The translations under genes and the position numbers were made by a program. Positions 16,030 to 24,636 of a stretch of 64,000 nucleotides of DNA are shown here, in pieces. The DNA is taken from contig NZ_SWBO01000003.1 of NCBI RefSeq assembly GCF_005116475.1, forward strand, positions 434,001 through 498,000, given 5' to 3'. Position 1 is the stretch's first letter. Every line of letters begins with the position of its first letter. This DNA is from Pedobacter cryotolerans (GTDB lineage: Bacteria > Bacteroidota > Bacteroidia > Sphingobacteriales > Sphingobacteriaceae). The notes below the pieces were generated by a model. It saw only the letters and a program-made list of their open reading frames with translations. It had not been told where the DNA came from and made no database searches.

Positions 16030-16518
16030 ATGAAAAAATATATTTTCGTTATCGCTTTATTACTGCTTACCACTATAGGCTTTGCACAAGAAAAAGCTTT
16101 AGTTTCTATTTATAACCCTAAGGCAAATGCGCAGGCGGATATTGACGCTGCTGTAGCCAAGGCAAAAGCAGCTAAAAAACATGTGTTTATTCAGGTTGGC
16201 GGAAATTGGTGCGTTTGGTGTATTCGTTTCCACGGTTTGGTAAATGAAACGCCAGCATTAAAAGATTACCTAAGCAATAATTTTGAAACTGTACTGGTAA
16301 ATTATAGTCCAGAGAACAAAAACGAAGAAGTGCTTAACAAATTGAGCAACCCTGGCCGTTTCGGATTTCCTGTGTTTTTAATATTAGATGGCGATGGAAA
16401 ATTACTGCACACCCAAAACTCAGCTTATTTAGAAGATGGAAATGGACACAGCGTGAAAAAAATTACCGATTTTTTAAAAAATTGGAATTATGGCGCATTG
16501 CATCCTGTTAAGAAGTAA
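16030..16518 (+). CDS. exported thioredoxin-like protein
   Basis: A 162-residue protein with a signal peptide (MKKYIFVIALLLLTTIGFAQ) and a thioredoxin fold. The redox centre is WCVWC, with cysteines at 61 and 64, and the cis-proline is in FGFPVFLILDGDGK. The spacing before the CxxC (DAAVAKAKAAKKHVFIQVGGNW) matches the thioredoxin-like group near DsbD C-termini and YyaL/DUF255-type proteins. It probably acts as a periplasmic disulfide reductase. It is divergently transcribed from the TatD gene and is followed by a palindromic repeat, with the GH3 gene converging on it. Confidence 0.85.
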   Translation: MKKYIFVIALLLLTTIGFAQEKALVSIYNPKANAQADIDAAVAKAKAAKKHVFIQVGGNWCVWCIRFHGLVNETPALKDYLSNNFETVLVNYSPENKNEEVLNKLSNPGRFGFPVFLILDGDGKLLHTQNSAYLEDGNGHSVKKITDFLKNWNYGALHPVKK

Positions 16519-16523
16519 ACATT

Positions 16524-16589
16524 GTTATTCAGAGCCGCCGCGGCGGAGAAGAATCTCATTATGAGACCCTTCCTTCGTCTGGGTGACAA
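16524..16589. repeat. palindromic repeat between convergent genes
   Basis: TTATTCAGAGCCGCCGCGGC, then GGAGAAGAATCTCATTATGA, then GACCCTTCCTTCGTCTGGGT and GACAATAA. The two halves are imperfect inverted copies of the GTCATTC..GAAGAATCTC / GAGA.CCTTCGTC..GGTGACA family. It may serve as a bidirectional terminator here, since genes converge on it. Confidence 0.6.
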
Positions 16590-16592
16590 TAA

Positions 16593-18299
16593 CTATAATC
16601 CGTCTCCTGATTTAAAATATTGATTAGCTGTAACTGGTAACTTACCTGTTGGGATCAATTGATTTTTAAACACTGAAGCTGCTGCTTTTTGCATGTAATC
16701 TTCTTTTTGATAAGCTACTAACAAGCTTTTAGCATTTTCTAATCCTGCTAAACCAGCTAAATTATATGGATTTGCAAACAAAGCAAAAACAGCGTTTCTA
16801 TTGGTTAAGCTCGAAATTAAATTTTTTAAATCAGCGCTTAAAGGCATATTGTTCGATGGTCTTAAACGGCTATCAACAATAGCTACGATTAATTGATCAT
16901 CAGGCTTAAGTTCGGCAATAACTTTTGCTATGGCGTTTGCGTTAGCATTTTTATCTAAACTGTAATAAATAGAATTTTTATAAGTAGCTTCTAATTCTTT
17001 CTGAAAAGTGGTAACATCTGGTGTACCTAAATTTAAAATTACGGTTCTTTTAGTAGGGTCAAAAGTTTTGATGTAATCTGCGCCACGTAACATTGTCATG
17101 CTTGCATTTGCTAATTGCTGCAACAAAACCATACTTTCTGGTCTATTTACTTCTGCTGCTACATTAGTTTCACTCACAGGTTTTTTAATATTTAAACCTG
17201 CCCAATATTTAGCGGTCAATATTTTTTTTACACTTTCATCAATTCTTTCTATCGTTAATCGTTGGTCTTTAATGGCTTGAGCAACCATTTTAACTGCTCT
17301 TTTGCTGTTTTCAGATAGCTCTAAAATGTCATTACCTGCAATAACCCCCATTACATCGGCTTCGCCATCTTTAAAATATTTAACCACACCTTTCATCTCC
17401 ATTGCGTCAGAAATTATGATGCCTTTAAAGCCTAATTGGTCTTTTAATAAACCCGTAACAATTGGTTTAGATAAAGTTGAAGGCATATTTGGTGTAGCAT
17501 CTAATGCTGGAATATTCATGTGGGCAATCATTACCCCTGCCGCACCTTGGTTAATTAACTCTTTAAATGGGTAAATCTCTAAACTATCTAAACGTTCTTT
17601 GGTAAATTTAAGCTGTGGCAAATCGTAATGCGAATCTACATCAGTATCTCCATGACCAGGAAAATGTTTAATGCTAACCAATAAACCGCCATCTTGCATG
17701 CCTTTTAAATAAGCAGCTCCTTTTTGAGCAACATTATATTTGTTCTCTCCAAAAGAGCGGTAATTAATTACAGGATTTTTAGCATTGTTGTTTACATCAA
17801 CTACTGGAGCCAAATTCATGTGCATACCTAAGCGTTTATAATCTTTGGCAACCTCTAAGCCCATTTTGTAAATAAGCTCTTTATCTTGTATTGCACCAAG
17901 CGCCATTTGGTAAGGATAAGAAATGGTACTATCTAAACGCATACCTAACCCCCATTCGCCATCACTAGTTATTAGCAAAGGCACTTTAGCTAATTTTTGA
18001 TATTTATTTGTTAAAACAGCTTGTCTAGCTGGCCCACCTTGAAAAAACACTAAGCCGCCAATTTTTTCTTTTTTAATTACTTTTCCAATTGAATCTTGTA
18101 GTTTTTGACTGGTATTAGTTTGCGCTCTAATGAAAAACATTTGGGCAATTTTTTGTCTTTTATTCAGCTTTTTAAAAACAGAATCAACCCAAATAGGTTC
18201 GTTTTTTAATAAATCTGTGTATGATGCTTGTTGTGCTTTAAGTGAAGTGGCACTTAAGCCAATTATTGCAGCTATGCTACAAAAAAGGTATTTTTTCAT
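16593..18299 (-). CDS. exported glycoside hydrolase family 3 protein, beta-N-acetylhexosaminidase type
   Basis: A 568-residue GH3 enzyme with a signal peptide (cleavage after SLKAQ, about residue 23). The NagZ-like signature KHFPGHGDT is at residues 211-219, the His224 of VDSHYD fits the His/Asp acid-base dyad of NagZ, and Asp298 in GIIISDAMEMKGV is the nucleophile. A GH3 C-terminal domain follows (about 410-565). NagZ-type enzymes remove GlcNAc from peptidoglycan fragments. Many Bacteroidota versions carry an extra beta-lactamase-like domain of about 400 residues; it is absent here. Periplasmic cell-wall recycling is the likely role. Confidence 0.9.
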   Translation of the reverse strand: MKKYLFCSIAAIIGLSATSLKAQQASYTDLLKNEPIWVDSVFKKLNKRQKIAQMFFIRAQTNTSQKLQDSIGKVIKKEKIGGLVFFQGGPARQAVLTNKYQKLAKVPLLITSDGEWGLGMRLDSTISYPYQMALGAIQDKELIYKMGLEVAKDYKRLGMHMNLAPVVDVNNNAKNPVINYRSFGENKYNVAQKGAAYLKGMQDGGLLVSIKHFPGHGDTDVDSHYDLPQLKFTKERLDSLEIYPFKELINQGAAGVMIAHMNIPALDATPNMPSTLSKPIVTGLLKDQLGFKGIIISDAMEMKGVVKYFKDGEADVMGVIAGNDILELSENSKRAVKMVAQAIKDQRLTIERIDESVKKILTAKYWAGLNIKKPVSETNVAAEVNRPESMVLLQQLANASMTMLRGADYIKTFDPTKRTVILNLGTPDVTTFQKELEATYKNSIYYSLDKNANANAIAKVIAELKPDDQLIVAIVDSRLRPSNNMPLSADLKNLISSLTNRNAVFALFANPYNLAGLAGLENAKSLLVAYQKEDYMQKAAASVFKNQLIPTGKLPVTANQYFKSGDGL

Positions 18300-18610
18300 G
18301 GATGGTATATGTATCGATATTATGAAACGGTGAATTTAAGTAAAAGTTTACATTTACAAATCAAAACAAAACTTAACGGTTTAAACAATTCGTTTTAAAC
18401 TGCTTTTAATGCATTTTGTATTAAATTTGATACACTTGTATTGCGCTTATACAATTTTTTGAAAAACCACATTAATGTGTAAACATCTATTTAAATCATT
18501 AAAAATCAGTTATTAAATACACATTTATCAACTATTGGAAGTTTAATAACTTGTTTGGCACATTTATTCCTTATGGGTTAATCAAAATCAATATTGTTAA
18601 AAAAAATTTT
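18300..18610. other. AT-rich divergent intergenic region
   Basis: These 311 bp separate the GH3 gene and the beta-barrel gene, which diverge, so both promoters should lie here. An 18-bp imperfect palindrome TGTATTAAATTTGATACA at 18417-18434 could be an operator. No clear TAnnTTTG box, ORF or RNA gene was recognised. Confidence 0.4.
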
Positions 18611-19231
18611 ATGAAAAAAATACTTATTCTAGCAATGGGCTTGTTCATTACAGGTGTTGCAAACGCACAGAGTACAGACAAAGCAATTAGACTTGGCGCA
18701 AAAGCAGGTCTTAACTATTCAAACATTATCAAAGATGATGGTAATAACGATTTTAAAACAGATTATTTAGCGGGTTTTCATGCTGGTTTAACTTTAGACA
18801 TTAAATTATTAGAAAATTTAGCTTTTACCCCAGAACTTTTGTACTCTACTAAAGGCTACAAGTCTACATCTGCTTTTGGAGAGTTTACCCAAAGAACTTC
18901 GTTTATTGATGTGCCAATTTTGGCAAGCATTCAACTGGCTCAAGGTTTAAATTTAGTAGCTGGTCCGCAGGTTTCCTTCTTATTATCTACTAACAACAAA
19001 TTCGAAAATGGTTTTGGTACTGTTGAGCAACAAATTGTTGAAGATGAATCAGATCGTTTTAAAAAGAGTTTAGTAGGTGGTGTAATTGGTTTTAGATATG
19101 ATTTCAATAACCAAGTTGGCATTAACGGTCGTTATGCTTTAGATTTCCAAAAAAATAATGAAAATGGATCATCAACTACACCAGAGTTTAAAAACCAAGT
19201 ATTTCAAATTGGTTTAGGAGTTAAGTTCTAA
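18611..19231 (+). CDS. outer-membrane beta-barrel protein, PorT-like
   Basis: A 206-residue protein with a signal peptide (MKKILILAMGLFITGVANAQ) followed by an 8-strand-type barrel pattern: RLGAKAGLNYSNI at the start, LLENLAFTPELLYSTKGYK, FIDVPILASIQLAQGLNLVAGPQVSFLLS, VIGFRYDFNNQVGINGRYALDFQK, and an aromatic C-terminus FQIGLGVKF. This is the outer-membrane beta-barrel family (PF13568) common in Bacteroidota; individual functions are mostly unknown. The start at 18611 precedes the signal peptide directly; an upstream in-frame ATG at 18551 adds 20 residues without sense. A strong terminator follows. Confidence 0.85.
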   Translation: MKKILILAMGLFITGVANAQSTDKAIRLGAKAGLNYSNIIKDDGNNDFKTDYLAGFHAGLTLDIKLLENLAFTPELLYSTKGYKSTSAFGEFTQRTSFIDVPILASIQLAQGLNLVAGPQVSFLLSTNNKFENGFGTVEQQIVEDESDRFKKSLVGGVIGFRYDFNNQVGINGRYALDFQKNNENGSSTTPEFKNQVFQIGLGVKF

Positions 19232-19251
19232 TTAGAAATTTGATACAAGTG

Positions 19252-19284
19252 AAAAGACTACCTTTAAAAAGGTGGTCTTTTTTG
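19252..19284 (+). terminator. rho-independent terminator of the beta-barrel gene
   Basis: Stem AAAAGACTACCTTT / AAAGGTGGTCTTTT with one wobble pair, followed by a T-rich tail. It starts 21 bp after the stop codon. Confidence 0.85.
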
Positions 19285-19298
19285 TTTTAAATTCTTTA

Positions 19299-19391
19299 TT
19301 GAAAAAGATTTGGCAGCTCAATACCGATGCACAGGATAGAATTATTGCCAAATATTTTGAAATGCAAATGTATAACGGTATTTTTAGTTAA
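19299..19391 (+). pseudogene. possible C-terminal gene fragment
   Basis: A short frame ending in TAA at 19389 reads KKIWQLNTDAQDRIIAKYF and ends with MYNGIFS. The composition (Trp, Gln, Asp, Tyr, amphipathic pattern) looks like genuine protein and not like random AT-rich DNA, but there is no plausible start and it follows directly on a terminator. It may be the remnant of a deleted gene. Family unknown. Confidence 0.25.
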
Positions 19392-19400
19392 ACATTTTTG

Positions 19401-20237
19401 ATGAAAACTCTCCTAATAATTTTATTAATTGGTGGCTTTATTACCTATTTAATATGGGGACATAACAACCCTGATGAGCATGTAGAATTGGGCAAAGTAG
19501 CGGGTAAAAAAGAAATTACAGGGATACAATGGCATGATTCGTTATATAACCATCTTCCAAAAAATATGGATACAACTGTTATTGTAAATGATAGCAAGGG
19601 AAATCCATTTAAATTTTCCCAGTATATTAAACCAGTTTTTAATCGTGAGGCCATCATCTTTCGAGATAAAAATGTTTGGAGATTACACCGGTTAACGCAA
19701 GAATCGCAAGACTCCTTAAAAAGGGATGACTATGCCGTTGCAAGTAGCGAAAGATGGGATGCCTGGCGAAATCCAGATACCATACAAAACTGGAAAATAA
19801 AGCTGGCTAACATTTCGAACACATTAAATCAGGCAGATTACATCACTGTTTTAAAAGGAAAAAGAAAGATGATGATCACTCGTAATGGTAGCGTTGTAAA
19901 AACTTTCAATATCAATATGGGCTTTAGTCCTATTGGCAATAAAATTAAAGAGGGTGATGGTAAAACACCAGAGGGAATTTATCACATCGATAGAAAATAT
20001 GTGAGAAGCGATAAATTTTACAAGAGTTTTTTAATCTCATACCCAAATGCAAATGATAAACGCTTGGCTAAACAAAAGGGAGTAAAAGTTGGTTTTGGTG
20101 TTTCTATTCACGGTACAACGCCTGGAAAAGTTAATGCTAAAGACTGGACTGCAGGTTGCATCGCTTTGCAAAATAAAGATATGGACACTTTGTTTAAATA
20201 TATTGCATCAGGAACTACTATCGAGATTAAAAAATAA
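19401..20237 (+). CDS. L,D-transpeptidase (YkuD domain)
   Basis: A 278-residue protein with an N-terminal membrane anchor (residues about 2-19, LLIILLIGGFITYLIW). A region of unknown fold covers about 25-140. The YkuD domain (about 145-278) starts with YITVLKGKRKMMITRNG, contains GDGKTPEGIYHID, and ends with the active-site block SIHGTTPGKV...DWTAGCIALQNKDMD; Cys253 is the nucleophile and His237 the conserved histidine. The enzyme cross-links peptidoglycan or attaches proteins to it in the periplasm. ATG at 19401 is used; a TTG codon precedes it in frame. Confidence 0.88.
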   Translation: MKTLLIILLIGGFITYLIWGHNNPDEHVELGKVAGKKEITGIQWHDSLYNHLPKNMDTTVIVNDSKGNPFKFSQYIKPVFNREAIIFRDKNVWRLHRLTQESQDSLKRDDYAVASSERWDAWRNPDTIQNWKIKLANISNTLNQADYITVLKGKRKMMITRNGSVVKTFNINMGFSPIGNKIKEGDGKTPEGIYHIDRKYVRSDKFYKSFLISYPNANDKRLAKQKGVKVGFGVSIHGTTPGKVNAKDWTAGCIALQNKDMDTLFKYIASGTTIEIKK

Positions 20238-20317
20238 ATACACACTATTTAAAAACTCAGTTGAACACGCTTAAATCAATAAAGCTTCTAATTTTATCAT
20301 CTTTTTTTACCCACCAC

Positions 20318-20344
20318 TGTAACCTAATTTTTTTTGCTGTTGTC
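20318..20344 (+). promoter_or_regulatory. candidate ECF-sigma promoter of the DUF6249 gene
   Basis: TGTAACC at 20318-20324 and GTC at 20342-20344, with 18 bp between AAC and GTC. This resembles the AAC...GTC architecture of ECF sigma promoters and the candidate autoregulatory promoter at 48539-48565 in this window (TGCAAC, 17 bp, GTCT). The predicted message would have a leader of about 50 nt. Confidence 0.45.
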
Positions 20345-20404
20345 ATAGTATTCAGAACTGCGGTTCTAAAAACAATGAATGTTTAACACAAAAAAATAGA
20401 AATC

Positions 20405-20764
20405 ATGCAAGGAATATTAGTACCAATTACATTTTTCATCTGTACGTTCGCAATGGTGTTCGGTCTCAGGTATTTATCTAACAAAGAAAAAATGGCGATG
20501 ATTGAGCGTGGCATAGACCCTGGCTTAAACAAAGCTACCCCAAAACCTTTTTTAAGCTTAAAGTTTGGCTTGCTGTTGGTTGGTTTGGGCATTGGATTAT
20601 TGGTAGCGTTATTTACAGTTAGAGGCGTTTTCGGACAAGAAATGACTGATATGGAAGAAGGACAATCTGTAGCAATTTACTTCGGTTGTCTTGGTATCTT
20701 CGGCGGATTAGGATTAATTGTATCTTATATCATCGAAAAAAAGTGGTTAGATAAGCAGGGTTGA
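20405..20764 (+). CDS. DUF6249 membrane protein
   Basis: A 119-residue inner-membrane protein with three predicted segments: 3-22 (GILVPITFFICTFAMVFGL), about 52-70 (LKFGLLLVGLGIGLLVALF) and about 88-108 (VAIYFGCLGIFGGLGLIVSYI). The cytoplasmic stretch RYLSNKEKMAMIERGIDPG is the family hallmark. In other Bacteroidota these genes are often coupled to ECF sigma factors; here no sigma gene adjoins, but an ECF-like promoter is seen upstream. Function unknown. Confidence 0.8.
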   Translation: MQGILVPITFFICTFAMVFGLRYLSNKEKMAMIERGIDPGLNKATPKPFLSLKFGLLLVGLGIGLLVALFTVRGVFGQEMTDMEEGQSVAIYFGCLGIFGGLGLIVSYIIEKKWLDKQG

Positions 20765-20787
20765 GTTGGTGAGTTGGGAAGACGGGA

Positions 20788-20813
20788 AGTCCGAAAGTGA
20801 GCGCTTTTGGACT
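20788..20813. terminator. hairpin between convergent genes
   Basis: AGTCCGAAAG / CTTTTGGACT with a 6-nt loop and one mismatch, inside a GGGAAGTCCGAAAGT-type repeat. It lies between the convergent DUF6249 and thioesterase genes. There is no T-run, so termination is uncertain. Confidence 0.4.
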
Positions 20814-20819
20814 TTCGGG

Positions 20820-21245
20820 CTATAATGGCTTAGGTAAAATAGCAACCGTAAGCCTACTTATACAATTCATTTTACCTTTCTCATTGTAAATTTTAATTTC
20901 CCAAATGTGAGTTTTTCCACCAATGTGTAGAGGTTTACAAACTCCTTTAACCAAACCAGAACTTACTGGCCTTATGTGGTTTGCGTTAACTTCTAAACCA
21001 ACGGCCATATACTTATCAGGATTAATGCACATGTAACTAGCAATGCTGCCTAAAGTTTCTGCTAAAACTACTGATGCACCACCGTGTAAAATACCAGCTG
21101 GTTGGTGTGTACGTTCATCAACAGGCATTGTAGCACATAAATAATCTTCGCCAATTTCTGTAAATTCTATACCTAATAAAGCTCCTATGTGGTTTTTCGG
21201 TCTATTATTAAGCATGGCTGAAGTAAACTCTTTAAACCAAATCAT
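20820..21245 (-). CDS. PaaI-type hotdog-fold thioesterase
   Basis: A 141-residue acyl-CoA thioesterase of the PaaI/YdiI (4HBT) group. Signature: HQPAGILHGGASVVLAETLGSIAS, where the HGG loop and Glu form the active site, then VGLEVNANHIRPVSSGLVKG. The substrate cannot be derived; relatives act on menaquinone-pathway DHNA-CoA or on aromatic acyl-CoA. It overlaps the DinB gene upstream by 4 bp (ATGA), so translation is coupled, and belongs to a three-gene unit with the sensor kinase. Confidence 0.88.
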   Translation of the reverse strand: MIWFKEFTSAMLNNRPKNHIGALLGIEFTEIGEDYLCATMPVDERTHQPAGILHGGASVVLAETLGSIASYMCINPDKYMAVGLEVNANHIRPVSSGLVKGVCKPLHIGGKTHIWEIKIYNEKGKMNCISRLTVAILPKPL

Positions 21246-21745
21246 AAATATCTTTCTTTAATAATTTTAGTATGATGGATCACATGGCCAGCTAACATAT
21301 GCACCATCGCTCTTACAGAAATTGATTTTCCACTAGCAGTACCTACCCTATTCAATTCTTCTTCACTTAATGAATCAAATAAAAATAAATTCGATTTTCT
21401 GAGTTGGGCAAACTCTTCCGATAAGCTGAATAAACTTCGAGCACTAAAATTTGCGTTGGCTACATAATGGTCTTCATCAAAACCAGGCAATGGCGCTTTT
21501 TCATTACGAGCGAAACAAGTTAAGCGGTAAATCATAATTCGCTCGGTATCTATCATGTGCCCAACTAATTCTTTTATAGTCCACTTGCCGGGTGCATAAG
21601 CATAATCTGCTTTTTCTACCAAGTTGTTTAAAAAATTGGTAAAGTCCGAAATTTGGTTGGTCAATAATTCCATCACATCTCCTTCAACCAAATTAATATA
21701 GTTGCTAAACGCCTCTGGGTATTCCTGTATTTGTGGTCGGTTCAT
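21242..21745 (-). CDS. DinB-like four-helix metal-binding protein
   Basis: A 167-residue member of the DinB/DUF664 superfamily. The three-histidine metal site is visible: WTIKELVGHMIDTERIMIYRL (His in the first motif) and LAGHVIHHTKIIKERYL at the C-terminus. Relatives are bacillithiol or mycothiol S-transferases or damage-inducible proteins; the exact reaction is unknown. Its start overlaps the end of the sensor kinase gene by 41 bp and its end overlaps the thioesterase by 4 bp, a compact operon. Confidence 0.85.
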   Translation of the reverse strand: MNRPQIQEYPEAFSNYINLVEGDVMELLTNQISDFTNFLNNLVEKADYAYAPGKWTIKELVGHMIDTERIMIYRLTCFARNEKAPLPGFDEDHYVANANFSARSLFSLSEEFAQLRKSNLFLFDSLSEEELNRVGTASGKSISVRAMVHMLAGHVIHHTKIIKERYL

Positions 21746-22937
21746 AAGTTATGCTGCTTTTTAAAATAATTCTAAACGTGGTGCCTTTGCCCAATTCAGA
21801 GTCTTTCACAAAAATTTGACCGCTGTGGTAATTTTCTACCATCCTTTTAGTTAAAGATAAACCCAAACCCCAACCGCGTTTACGTGTGGTGTAACCTGGC
21901 TGAAAAACCGTATCAAATTTCGATCTAGGGATTCCTTTTCCCGTATCGGTTACATCTATAAAAACTTCTTCCTTAGTTAAATTTTCGATGATATTTACGG
22001 TAATTGTGCCTTCATTTTCAATCGCGTTAGCGGCATTTTTTAACAAATTTTCTATTACCCAATCAAATAACGGGATGCTTAACATCGCCCTAACTTGTTT
22101 GTCGCCAGTTATCACAAAGTTGATTTTATCTGAAGTTCTGATTTTAAAATAATCGATAAAATTTTTAACTACTAAAAATACCACATGATCTTCGAGTATC
22201 GGTTTTGAACCTATTTTAGAGAAACGATCCGTAATTATTTCCAATCGATGAATGTCATTTTGCATTTCTGCAATAAGCGGATCTTCTTCTGCATCAAATT
22301 TAGATTTCATGAGCTCTACCCAAGCCATCAGCGAAGAGATTGGTGTTCCCAACTGATGTGCAGTTTCTTTTGCCATACCTACCCAAACTTGGTCTTGCTC
22401 TGCTCTACGGGCCGAACTAAACGCCACATAAGCGGCCAAAATAAAAAGCCCAATAACCCCTAACTGGATATAAGGAAAAAACCTCAACTGTGTTAAAATA
22501 AACGAATCTTTATAATATGCAATAAGCGGTTTCCCTTCGCTATCTGTCATCTTAGCTGGCCGATGTTGCTTTCTCATTTTATCTAATTGCCTCACAAAAT
22601 AAAGCGAATCGTAAGTTTTCTCATTGTCACCAACATCATAAAAAGTTTTTGTTGTATCTAATCCATCCCAAGCGTAAATGCTGCCATCAGGATTGGTAAC
22701 AATTACATCCATTTTGGTATTTTTCTTCAACAAATCGTAAATACCGGTTAATTGCTCATTATCGTACATTTTCATTTGCTGCTCGGCAACAGTTACCCAA
22801 AGTTTAAACTGAGCTGCCTCCTCTCGCTCCATCTTTTTAACAAAAAAATCTGAGTAAAATACTGATGCTGTACCAATTACGATAGCAAAAACGAGTAAAA
22901 ATACCTTCCAGCGGCGCTTTTTTTGATAGGGGTTCAT
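21705..22937 (-). CDS. membrane sensor histidine kinase
   Basis: A 410-residue kinase. Transmembrane segments are at about 10-30 and 155-175, flanking a periplasmic sensor region of about 120 residues with VIVTNPDGSIYAWDGLD. The phosphoacceptor is His194 in GMAKETAHQLGTPISSL, a variant H-box common in Bacteroidota. The ATPase domain has NLLKNAANAIENEG (N box), DTGKGIP (G1) and GWGLGLSLTKRMV (G2). No response regulator gene is adjacent, so it is an orphan whose partner is unknown. The start at 22937 (MNPYQKKRRWK, positive residues before the first membrane segment) is preferred to the ATG 15 bp upstream. Confidence 0.88.
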   Translation of the reverse strand: MNPYQKKRRWKVFLLVFAIVIGTASVFYSDFFVKKMEREEAAQFKLWVTVAEQQMKMYDNEQLTGIYDLLKKNTKMDVIVTNPDGSIYAWDGLDTTKTFYDVGDNEKTYDSLYFVRQLDKMRKQHRPAKMTDSEGKPLIAYYKDSFILTQLRFFPYIQLGVIGLFILAAYVAFSSARRAEQDQVWVGMAKETAHQLGTPISSLMAWVELMKSKFDAEEDPLIAEMQNDIHRLEIITDRFSKIGSKPILEDHVVFLVVKNFIDYFKIRTSDKINFVITGDKQVRAMLSIPLFDWVIENLLKNAANAIENEGTITVNIIENLTKEEVFIDVTDTGKGIPRSKFDTVFQPGYTTRKRGWGLGLSLTKRMVENYHSGQIFVKDSELGKGTTFRIILKSSITYEPTTNTGIPRGV

Positions 22938-23051
22938 AATAGATACTGGCAAATTACAAAAAAATGTAAATGTATGATGGAAAATGTATTACAACAAAAC
23001 TCAAATTTAGTATTCCTTCTATTTTACAGCTCACATCTTCCATTGAAATTA

Positions 23052-23059
23052 TATCTTTG
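23052..23059 (+). promoter_or_regulatory. -7 box of gltX
   Basis: TATCTTTG, an exact TAnnTTTG match, ending 7 bp before the ATG at 23067. The transcript would begin at or next to the start codon. It also excludes the in-frame codons upstream (from 22923) as true starts. Confidence 0.6.
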
Positions 23060-23066
23060 TAACCTC

Positions 23067-24578
23067 ATGGAAAAGAAAGTTAGAGTAAGATTTGCACCAA
23101 GCCCAACTGGTGGCTTACATTTAGGTGGCGTACGTACTGCCCTATTTAATTATTTATTTGCAAAACAACATAACGGCACTTTTATTTTACGTGTCGAAGA
23201 TACAGATCAAACGCGTTTTGTAGCAGGGGCCGAAGAATATATCGTAGATTGTTTAAATTGGTGTGGCATAATGCCAGATGAAAGTCCGCAGCAACCTGGC
23301 GCTTTTGGCCCATACCGCCAAAGCGAACGCAAAGCCAGCTATAAACAATATGCAGATCAGTTAATTGCAGATGGTTTTGCATATTATGCTTTTGATACAC
23401 CTGAAGAATTAACCGCTAAAAGAACCGAGCAGCCAAACTTTTTATACGGACAAAAAACACGTATGGAAATGCGCAACTCTTTAACTTTATCGCAGAGCGA
23501 AGTTGATGATTTATTAGCTGCCCAAACGCCTTACGTAGTTAGAATTAAAATGCCAGAAGATGAGCAGGTTTCTTTTAACGATATGATTAGAGGTATGGTA
23601 AGTTTTGACACCAATTTGGTTGATGATAAAGTTTTGCTAAAAGCCGATGGAATGCCAACTTACCATTTAGCGGTTGTGGCAGATGATAAAGCAATGGAAA
23701 TTAGCCATGCTTTTAGAGGCGAAGAATGGCTGCCTTCTGCACCAATACACATTTTATTATGGAAATATTTGGGCTGGGAAGCTTCGATGCCGCAATGGGC
23801 TCACTTACCTTTAATTTTAAAACCAGATGGTAACGGTAAATTAAGCAAACGCGATGGAGATCGTTTAGGTTTTCCGGTATATGCCATGAACTGGAATGAC
23901 CCAAAAACAGGCGATTTGACTAAAGGATTTAAAGAATTAGGGTTTATGCCCGAAGCTTTTGTAAATCTTTTGGCCATGCTAGGTTGGAATGATGGCAGCG
24001 ATAAAGAGATTTTTACTTTAGCAGAGCTGATTGAATCTTTCTCAATTGATCGCATTAGCAAAGCAGGTGCAAAATTCGATTTTGAAAAAGCTAAATGGTA
24101 TAACCACGAGTGGATTAAACAATCGTCGGCTAGCAATTTACAGTTAGTGGTTAGCAACATCTTAACCGAGGCAAATATAGAAGTTAAAAACAACGATTAT
24201 TTACTGCAAGTGATTGATTTGGTAAAAGACCGTTGTAATTTATTAGGAGATTTTGTTACCCAAAGTGCTTACTTTTTTGCTGCACCAAACCAATATGATG
24301 AGGCTGCTGTTAAACCAAAATGGACAATTGAAAAAGCAACTTTCTTTAATGAATATGCCAATCAATTAACTGATGACTTAACTGCACAACAGTTGGAGGA
24401 AAAATTTAAAACATTAGCAGAAACTAAAGGTTTTAAGCCAGGAGAATTGATGTTGCCTTTTAGAGTAATGTTAGTAGGTGGTAAATTTGGGCCAGGCGTT
24501 TTTGATATTGCAGTAATGCTAGGTGAAAACGAAACTAAATCTAGAATTGAAAAAGCAATAACTGTTTTTAATGCTTAA
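23067..24578 (+). CDS. gltX: glutamyl-tRNA synthetase
   Basis: A 503-residue class I aminoacyl-tRNA synthetase. The HIGH-type motif is in FAPSPTGGLHLGGVRTALFNYLFAK (residues 9-33) and the KMSKS-type motif is KLSKRDGD after HLPLILKPDGNG. It also has EDTDQTRFVAGAEEYI, characteristic of GluRS. The C-terminal anticodon-binding region spans about 340-500. It charges tRNA-Glu. The start MEKKVRVRF is set by homology to the family start and by the promoter box just upstream. It is divergent from the sensor kinase operon. Confidence 0.95.
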   Translation: MEKKVRVRFAPSPTGGLHLGGVRTALFNYLFAKQHNGTFILRVEDTDQTRFVAGAEEYIVDCLNWCGIMPDESPQQPGAFGPYRQSERKASYKQYADQLIADGFAYYAFDTPEELTAKRTEQPNFLYGQKTRMEMRNSLTLSQSEVDDLLAAQTPYVVRIKMPEDEQVSFNDMIRGMVSFDTNLVDDKVLLKADGMPTYHLAVVADDKAMEISHAFRGEEWLPSAPIHILLWKYLGWEASMPQWAHLPLILKPDGNGKLSKRDGDRLGFPVYAMNWNDPKTGDLTKGFKELGFMPEAFVNLLAMLGWNDGSDKEIFTLAELIESFSIDRISKAGAKFDFEKAKWYNHEWIKQSSASNLQLVVSNILTEANIEVKNNDYLLQVIDLVKDRCNLLGDFVTQSAYFFAAPNQYDEAAVKPKWTIEKATFFNEYANQLTDDLTAQQLEEKFKTLAETKGFKPGELMLPFRVMLVGGKFGPGVFDIAVMLGENETKSRIEKAITVFNA

Positions 24579-24636
24579 ATTATTATAAATTGGTATAAGA
24601 ATTGTCCCTCAGTTTCTAAACTTAAAATTTAAAAAT

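Noticed and set aside
22923..23066. N-terminal extension of gltX upstream of MEKKVRV
   Set aside because: The extra 48 residues are not protein-like, the family starts at the HIGH-containing segment, and an exact -7 box lies inside the extension.
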